Shown: in pieces, positions 5,603 through 9,457 of the stretch
How the letters are laid out: each line of letters opens with the position of its first letter
Numbering within the stretch: position 1 is the stretch's first letter
From: Treponema sp. UBA3649
Lineage (GTDB): Bacteria > Spirochaetota > Spirochaetia > Treponematales > Treponemataceae
Direction: 5' to 3'
Assembly (NCBI GenBank): GCA_002373325.1
Contig: DFKI01000041.1
Location: 1-9,457 of the forward strand
Length of the DNA stretch: 9,457 nt
Translations under genes and position numbers: made by a program
Notes under the pieces: model-generated
The model's database searches: none
The model's input: only the letters and a program-made list of their open reading frames with translations
Told to the model about the DNA's origin: nothing

Positions 5603-6113
5603 GGGAATGCGCGTAAATGAACAGATTCGCGTGCGAGAGGTCAGACTCATTGATGATGAAGGTAATCAGAAGGGCATAGTCCCTACAAAAGAAGCCCTCG
5701 AAATGGCAAAGGAGCGGGATCTCGATCTTGTTGAAGTATCGCCGAATGCAAATCCGCCGGTTTGTAAAATACTCGACTTCGGAAAATACCGGTTTGAACA
5801 GGAGAAAAAACTCCGTGACTCCAAGAAAAACCAGAAGGTATTGAAGCTCAAGGAGATTCGTATGCAGCCAAAAATCGGCGCAGGCGACCTTGACACGAAG
5901 GCAAAACATGTTCAGGAATTCTTAAACGAAGGCGATAAGGTTAAAGTGACCATCCGTTTCCGCGGTAGGGAACTTGCTCACACCGAGCTCGGCTTTGATG
6001 TCCTGAAGGAAGTAGAAAAAAGACTCGAGGAAGGCTCGTATGTCATAGAGAAGCCGGCTGCGATGGACGGTCGCTTCATGTCGATGACGCTGGGCTCCAA
6101 GGTCAAGAAGTGA
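5589..6113 (+). CDS. infC: Translation initiation factor IF-3
   Basis: IF-3 binds the 30S subunit, prevents premature 50S joining and checks the initiator codon-anticodon pair. The 174 residues match the family length. The N-terminal domain runs to about residue 78, with the hallmark 'RVNEQIRVREVRLID' near the start and 'DLVEVSPNANPPVCKILDFGKYRFE' later. A Lys-rich linker helix ('KKLRDSKKNQKVLKLKE') spans about 73-89. The C-terminal domain, about 90-174, has 'EIRMQPKIGAGDLDTK', 'VTIRFRGRE' and ends 'MTLGSKVKK'. The start is TTG with a strong ribosome site; the alternative ATG at 5607 would begin 'MRVNEQI', which is still a plausible IF-3 N-terminus. It is the first gene of the operon, followed by rpmI after 9 nt. 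Non-AUG starts in infC are often tied to autoregulation by IF-3; whether that holds for this TTG is inference. Confidence 0.97.
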   Translation: MADNKGMRVNEQIRVREVRLIDDEGNQKGIVPTKEALEMAKERDLDLVEVSPNANPPVCKILDFGKYRFEQEKKLRDSKKNQKVLKLKEIRMQPKIGAGDLDTKAKHVQEFLNEGDKVKVTIRFRGRELAHTELGFDVLKEVEKRLEEGSYVIEKPAAMDGRFMSMTLGSKVKK

Positions 6114-6122
6114 GGTTTTAAA

Positions 6123-6323
6123 ATGCCAAAGATGAAGACAAAGAAGTCTGCAGCAAAACGCTACAGTCTTACTGGAACAGGCAAAGTTAAGCACAAGAAA
6201 ATGAATCTCCGTCATATCCTGACGAAGAGGTCTCCCAAGCGCAAGATGAATCTTCGCCATGCTGGTATTCTCGCCGACAGCGAGACAAAGAAGATTAAAA
6301 AGCAGATGTTGCCCTACGGCTGA
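6123..6323 (+). CDS. rpmI: 50S ribosomal protein L35
   Basis: This 66-residue, highly basic protein has the L35 hallmarks: N-terminal 'MPKMKTKKSAAKRY', the 'TGTGKVKHKKMNLRHILTKRS' core, and a C-terminal 'ETKKIKKQMLPYG'. It belongs to the large ribosomal subunit and binds 23S rRNA. GAGG at 6112-6115 overlaps the infC stop codon and lies 7 nt before the ATG, so translation is probably coupled to infC. It sits in the conserved infC-rpmI-rplT order. In E. coli, L20 represses rpmI translation; no equivalent RNA fold could be established here by eye. Confidence 0.97.
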   Translation: MPKMKTKKSAAKRYSLTGTGKVKHKKMNLRHILTKRSPKRKMNLRHAGILADSETKKIKKQMLPYG

Positions 6324-6360
6324 GTCTGAGAATCTCAAATTTTTATAGGAGAAAAGAAAG

Positions 6361-6720
6361 ATGCCAAGAGCAATAGATGGAAGCAAGAGAAAGAACCGCC
6401 GTGCTAAGATTTTGAAGCTGGCGAAAGGTTTCTACGGAGACAGAAAGTCAAACTACAAGCCCGCCAAGGATGCTGTTGTAAAGGCTTTGGACCATGCCTA
6501 CTCAGGACGCAAGGGAAAGAAGCGTGATTACCGCGCTCTGTGGATTGCCCGTATCAATGCGGCTGTCCGTGAGCAGGGAATCTCTTACAGCCGTTTCATC
6601 GACGGACTTACAAAGGCTGGTGTGAAGCTGAACCGCAAGGCACTCAGCAACATGGCCATTGAGGATCCCGCCGCATTCAAGGCTGTGGTGGAAGTAGCCA
6701 AGAACGCAGTCAAGGCATAA
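6361..6720 (+). CDS. rplT: 50S ribosomal protein L20
   Basis: The 119-residue, basic protein is full length for L20, an early-assembly 23S rRNA-binding protein and, in several bacteria, an autogenous repressor of its operon. The N-terminal extended region is Arg/Lys-rich ('KRKNRRAKILKLAKGFYG'), followed by 'KRDYRALWIARINAAVREQG' and 'YSRFIDGLTKAGVKLNRKALSNMA', all typical of the globular domain. The first residues read 'MPRAIDGSKRKN' where most bacteria have 'MPRVKRG', a variation also expected in spirochaetes. AGGAG at 6347-6351 precedes the ATG by 9 nt. The 37-nt gap after rpmI is the longest inside this operon and holds a small TGAG-AAT-CTCA hairpin followed by T5. Confidence 0.97.
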   Translation: MPRAIDGSKRKNRRAKILKLAKGFYGDRKSNYKPAKDAVVKALDHAYSGRKGKKRDYRALWIARINAAVREQGISYSRFIDGLTKAGVKLNRKALSNMAIEDPAAFKAVVEVAKNAVKA

Positions 6721-6728
6721 GGAGCTAT

Positions 6729-7505
6729 ATGGGTTCAATCGATCAGATTTTGCTTTTGCAGAAAAAGGTGAATACCGCTGTGGAAAAAATCAGGCAGATG
6801 AATGATTTGGTTTCGCAGCTTAAGTCCGAGAACGATGCTTTGCGTAGAAAATGCGCAGAGCTCACAAATTCGCTTGAAGACAAAACGGAGTTGGTTTCTT
6901 CAATGGAAGCGGAGCAGATTCAGATCGAGGAAAGCATAAAGAGGGCCCTGGACCAGCTTGATGAGGTGGAGAATTCCGTACTTGCAGTGGGGGCGCAGAG
7001 TTCTGTGGAAGCAGATCAGATTGTGGACTCACCGCAAGTTAAGGAAGAGAATTCTTCAGTGGAGGCAATGAATCCGGCTGGGACATATTCCATGGAATCC
7101 AGTTCGACGGAAACAAAACCTGTTGAATCAAATTCCAAGGAATTATCTTTCCCGGAATCGAATTCCATTGCGGAGGAAAATACTCCGCCTCAGACAATTC
7201 CTGACAGTGCAATGCAGACCAGGATGGCGATGCAGTCAACCTTGTTTGCCCTGTCAAGTCCGCAGGAAAAAACAGACGCTTCTGAGAATCCTGTGGATGA
7301 AATAAAAACGGACGCGCAATCTGCCGTAAAAACCGAAAATGCGCCGGTAACGAATCAAACTTCCGTGCCGCCGTCAAACGCAGGTTCAAATCTGGATCCG
7401 CTTGCTTCCCCACAGAACGGGAGTGCCGCAGGTGCAGGTTCGGAGCAAAATCAGGACGGGAGCGAAGAAATCGGTTCGAGAGCTCAACAGTTTGACATCT
7501 TCTGA
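6729..7505 (+). CDS. ZapB-like coiled-coil protein with long disordered tail
   Basis: The protein has 258 residues. Residues 4-82 form a continuous heptad-type coiled coil. Its start ('LLLQKKVNTAVEKIRQMNDLVSQLKSEN') resembles in pattern E. coli ZapB, an 81-residue coiled coil that joins ZapA at the FtsZ ring. Residues 85-250 are rich in Ser, Glu, Pro, Asn and Gln with almost no hydrophobic clusters, so they are likely disordered. The last six residues are QQFDIF, an isolated hydrophobic motif. AAGGAG at 6719-6724 overlaps the rplT stop and lies 4 nt before the ATG. The gene is 8 nt after rplT and 11 nt before zapA; this pairing is the main support for a division role. A general coiled-coil scaffold is the alternative. 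ZapB proper lacks such a tail. Confidence 0.7.
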   Translation: MGSIDQILLLQKKVNTAVEKIRQMNDLVSQLKSENDALRRKCAELTNSLEDKTELVSSMEAEQIQIEESIKRALDQLDEVENSVLAVGAQSSVEADQIVDSPQVKEENSSVEAMNPAGTYSMESSSTETKPVESNSKELSFPESNSIAEENTPPQTIPDSAMQTRMAMQSTLFALSSPQEKTDASENPVDEIKTDAQSAVKTENAPVTNQTSVPPSNAGSNLDPLASPQNGSAAGAGSEQNQDGSEEIGSRAQQFDIF

Positions 7506-7516
7506 TTCGAGGGACT

Positions 7517-7825
7517 ATGGGCAGACTTCAAGTGAACATGCTGGGTACATCCTTTACTATTAAGGCAAAAGAGGATGACGAGTACCTGGAAAAACTCTAT
7601 ACATATTACCGGGAGATTACCGGAACAATCGGGGAAAGCAAGAGTCTTTCGGATCCGCTTCAGATAAGCATACTCGCGGGAATCACGCTGGTGGATGAGC
7701 TTATCAAGGCGAAGACGGCGAATCTCATGGAGGAAAATGAAATCCGGGAGGAGTCGGACGCTGAGGACGAGGTTGCGACAAGGCTTACCGAACAGATGAT
7801 TGACAGAATCAACCAGGTGATTTAG
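7517..7825 (+). CDS. zapA: Cell division protein ZapA
   Basis: ZapA binds FtsZ and bundles its protofilaments at the division site. The 102 residues match the family, with the N-terminal globular part 'VNMLGTSFTIKAKEDDEYLEKLYTYY' (6-31) and 'DPLQISILAGITLVDELIKAK' (46-66), both diagnostic. These are followed by an acidic C-terminal helix (about 67-102) that normally forms the coiled-coil dimer. GAGGG at 7509-7513 lies 3 nt before the ATG, a short spacing. The gene directly follows the ZapB-like gene and precedes the YaiI-like gene by one base, so it is inside the infC operon and probably has no promoter of its own. Confidence 0.9.
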   Translation: MGRLQVNMLGTSFTIKAKEDDEYLEKLYTYYREITGTIGESKSLSDPLQISILAGITLVDELIKAKTANLMEENEIREESDAEDEVATRLTEQMIDRINQVI

Positions 7826-7826
7826 A

Positions 7827-8321
7827 ATGCGGCCCGAGGAATTTTCTGAATCAGACGCAGGTTTTAAAATCTGGGCTGATGCTGATTCCCTTTCAAAATC
7901 AATAAGGAAAATAATTTTACGCGCCTCTCGGAAATATTCTTTTAAGGCGATTTTCGTGGCGAACCGTGCTATAGTCGATGACTCTGATTCCGAAAATGTC
8001 ATTATGGTGATTTGTCCTGCTGATGAGGGTGCTGCGGATGATTTTATAGCCTCAAAATGTGACGGGAATTCGCTTGTGATTACCAGGGATCTTCCTTTCG
8101 CAAGGCGGCTCATGGATTCGGGGATACCAGTGATGAACGACCGCGGGATTCTTTTTGACGAGAGGATTCTTTCAAGGATGCTGGAGGAAAGGGAGCTTCA
8201 CCTTCAGATGGCATCCCTGGGGCTTAGCAAGAGCTCTAAATCTTCGGGGCTGGACGATGAGATGATTCGTAAATTCACGGATACATTTTATTCTTTTCTC
8301 AGGCAGAAGGGAATCGCCTAG
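7827..8321 (+). CDS. YaiI/YqxD family (UPF0178, DUF188) protein
   Basis: The 164-residue protein belongs to the PIN-like DUF188 family, suspected to be nucleases but without a settled role. Visible family motifs are 'IWADADS' (D18/D20), 'IFVANR' (42-47), 'DEGAADDFI' (66-74; D71/D72) and 'VITRDLPFARRLMDSGIPVMNDRG' (84-107), with D88 as a further acidic residue. These acidic residues could bind metal. The 'CP' that commonly follows DADA in the family is absent here (DADSLS). The ATG is one base after the zapA stop, with AGGTGA at 7815-7820 as a moderate ribosome site inside zapA, so translation is probably coupled. It is the last gene of the operon. The C-terminal part (about 113-164) is helical and includes a Ser-rich stretch 'LSKSSKSSG'. 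Confidence 0.88.
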   Translation: MRPEEFSESDAGFKIWADADSLSKSIRKIILRASRKYSFKAIFVANRAIVDDSDSENVIMVICPADEGAADDFIASKCDGNSLVITRDLPFARRLMDSGIPVMNDRGILFDERILSRMLEERELHLQMASLGLSKSSKSSGLDDEMIRKFTDTFYSFLRQKGIA

Positions 8322-8352
8322 CATTAAATGTACCTGATGTGCGGATTTGTCG

Positions 8353-8377
8353 GTCGGGCATTTTCTACGACTTTTTT
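8353..8377 (+). terminator. Weak candidate terminator after the infC operon
   Basis: GTCG (8353-8356) can pair with CGAC (8368-8371), directly followed by six T (8372-8377). The stem is only 4 bp with an 11-nt loop, so it is weak. Its place, 31 nt after the last operon stop and just before the next promoter, is the main reason to list it. Confidence 0.3.
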
Positions 8378-8388
8378 CAGGTTTCCAC

Positions 8389-8417
8389 TTGTAAAAAATC
8401 GCTTTTTGTACTAAAAT
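8389..8417 (+). promoter_or_regulatory. Promoter of the GAF/HD-GYP gene
   Basis: TTGTAA at 8389-8394, a 17-base spacer, and TAAAAT at 8412-8417. The predicted start near 8424 leaves a leader of about 17 nt with AGGA at 8429-8432 as the ribosome site. It lacks the TGTGATA element of the other plus-strand promoters. Confidence 0.6.
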
Positions 8418-8440
8418 AAGTTGGCTGTAGGATTTGATGT

Positions 8441-9457
8441 ATGTCTAAAAAGTTGGATAAGCGCGGAAAAAAATTGAAGGAGATGGCCGCTATTGAAAAG
8501 CAGCTCAGTGAAATCAAAGACACTGACATTCTCCTTGAAAACATCCTGATTTCTGCATGTTCCATTGTGAACGCCGATGCCGGATCAATATATTCTTATG
8601 ACGAGGAAGTGAATATGTTGAAAATCCGGTACAGCGTGAATTATTCCAAGCAGGCTCGTCTTGCTCCCGGTGCGAAGCTTCCGTATCTCTCATTCTCATT
8701 TCCGGTGAACGCCGAGACAATCTGCGGATACTGTGCCCTTTCCAAGAAAGTCATCAACATTCCCGATGTGTACAACATGAGCGAGTGGGAGGATGAGGAA
8801 AACAATGTGAGGAGATCCTACAAATTCAGCGTGGCCACTGACCAGGCATCGGGCTATCATACGACTTCCATGCTGACGGTTCCGCTTACCATGACAAACG
8901 GAAAGGTTCTGGGAGTCCTTCAGATAATCAACGCGCAGGACAGCAAGGGAAAAATCGTTCCTTTTGATGACGACGCTGAGTTTTACGTGTCACATTTCGC
9001 GACCAACATCGGGCAGGTTTACGAATATTCTTATCTCACCAAGCAGCTTATCGAGCGTCTTGTCAGGATGGCGGGCTACAGGGATCCAAAGGAGACGGGA
9101 GCACATGTTGAGCGTGTGTCCTGTTTTGCGGTGGAGATTTACGACAGCTATGCCGCGATTAAAAAAATCCCGGAGAAGGAAAGAAACCGTTTCCGAAGCA
9201 CATTGAAACTTGCCGCTAAATGCCATGACGTTGGAAAGGTCGCCATTCCCGACGGAATCCTAAAAAAGGACGGACCGCTGACTGATGACGAGAGGTCTGT
9301 CATGCAGGGACACACCGTAATAGGGGCGCAGATTTTTGAGCCGATTGAGAGCGAGCTTGATCAGATGGCGAAGGACGTGTGTTTCCATCATCATGAGTAT
9401 TACGACGGAAATCCGAGGGGATATCCTGGCAATGTTGAGAACTATCAGGAATTCATG
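8441..9457 (+). CDS. GAF domain / HD-GYP cyclic-di-GMP phosphodiesterase, 3'-partial
   Basis: The frame is open from ATG 8441 to the window edge (339 residues seen). A Lys-rich helix (1-26) precedes a GAF sensor domain (about 28-195; 'SIVNADAGSIYSYD', 'LTVPLTMTNGKVLGVLQIINAQD'). An HD-GYP domain follows from about 205: H222 ('GAHVERVS'), the metal-binding H262-D263 in 'CHDVGKVAIPDGILKK', H291 ('MQGHTVIGA'), H317-H318-E319, and 'GYP' at 327-329. HD-GYP enzymes hydrolyse cyclic-di-GMP, and GAF domains often sense small ligands or redox state. The GYP region reads D-G-N-P-R-G-Y-P, two residues longer than the usual DGxGYP. No membrane segment is seen, so it is probably cytosolic. AGGA 8 nt upstream supports this start; ATG at 8437 is out of frame and stops after three codons. 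The rest of the HD-GYP domain lies beyond the window. Confidence 0.92.
   Translation, partial: MSKKLDKRGKKLKEMAAIEKQLSEIKDTDILLENILISACSIVNADAGSIYSYDEEVNMLKIRYSVNYSKQARLAPGAKLPYLSFSFPVNAETICGYCALSKKVINIPDVYNMSEWEDEENNVRRSYKFSVATDQASGYHTTSMLTVPLTMTNGKVLGVLQIINAQDSKGKIVPFDDDAEFYVSHFATNIGQVYEYSYLTKQLIERLVRMAGYRDPKETGAHVERVSCFAVEIYDSYAAIKKIPEKERNRFRSTLKLAAKCHDVGKVAIPDGILKKDGPLTDDERSVMQGHTVIGAQIFEPIESELDQMAKDVCFHHHEYYDGNPRGYPGNVENYQEFM

Noticed and set aside
5431..5616. 61-codon plus-strand ORF between the membrane protein and infC
   Set aside because: It covers the infC promoter and ribosome site, has no ribosome site of its own, and its Phe/Lys-rich composition reflects AT-rich intergenic DNA.
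7039..7413. 124-codon minus-strand ORF opposite the tail of the ZapB-like gene
   Set aside because: It is an antisense shadow of a low-complexity region, with no ribosome site or domain.
8437..8448. Three-codon ORF (ATG TAT GTC TAA) overlapping the GAF/HD-GYP start
   Set aside because: It is too short to judge; an ATG 4 nt before the true start is likely chance.

Overview
The window looks like chromosomal DNA of a host-associated spirochaete, most likely a gut or rumen Treponema. This is inferred from several things: a PD-(D/E)XK (Rpn-type) nuclease with a C-terminal GxxQG tract of the kind that is abundant in Treponema, the order infC-rpmI-rplT followed by a ZapB-like/ZapA pair, a GAF/HD-GYP protein, and moderate GC content with AT-rich intergenic promoters. 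No tRNA, rRNA, CRISPR array, insertion sequence or phage gene was seen. Coding density is high, and no stretch longer than about 185 bases lacks a gene.

Layout. (1) 1-813: 3' part of an Rpn-family nuclease gene, open at the left edge. (2) 930-1679: gpmA with its own promoter and leader, ending at a bidirectional terminator (1705-1740) shared with the convergent cluster. (3) 4599 down to 1759, minus strand: a three-gene operon coding for a membrane-anchored alpha/beta hydrolase, an acyl-ACP thioesterase (ATGA overlap with the hydrolase) and a small secreted beta-rich, probably outer-membrane protein. (4) 4784-5434: an orphan membrane protein with about seven TM segments. Its promoter sits so close to the ATG that the mRNA is predicted to be leaderless. 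(5) 5487-8321: one translation/cell-division operon, infC-rpmI-rplT-(zapB-like)-zapA-(YaiI/DUF188), with gaps of 1 to 37 nt. (6) 8441-end: a GAF/HD-GYP cyclic-di-GMP phosphodiesterase gene with its own promoter, cut by the right edge inside the HD-GYP domain.

How the parts work together. Block 5 joins initiation factor 3 and ribosomal proteins L35 and L20 to a FtsZ-ring module, so ribosome production and division-protein supply would share one promoter. Block 3 pairs a cytosolic fatty-acid release enzyme with a membrane-tethered hydrolase and an envelope protein, which suggests a lipid or envelope role; this is inference.

The items most worth a second look are a possible AUU-started 15-codon leader ORF overlapping the TTG start of infC, the predicted leaderless membrane-protein mRNA, the same TGTGATA-type extended -10 element in three plus-strand promoters, and the C-terminal QQFDIF peptide of the ZapB-like protein, which resembles a sliding-clamp-binding motif.
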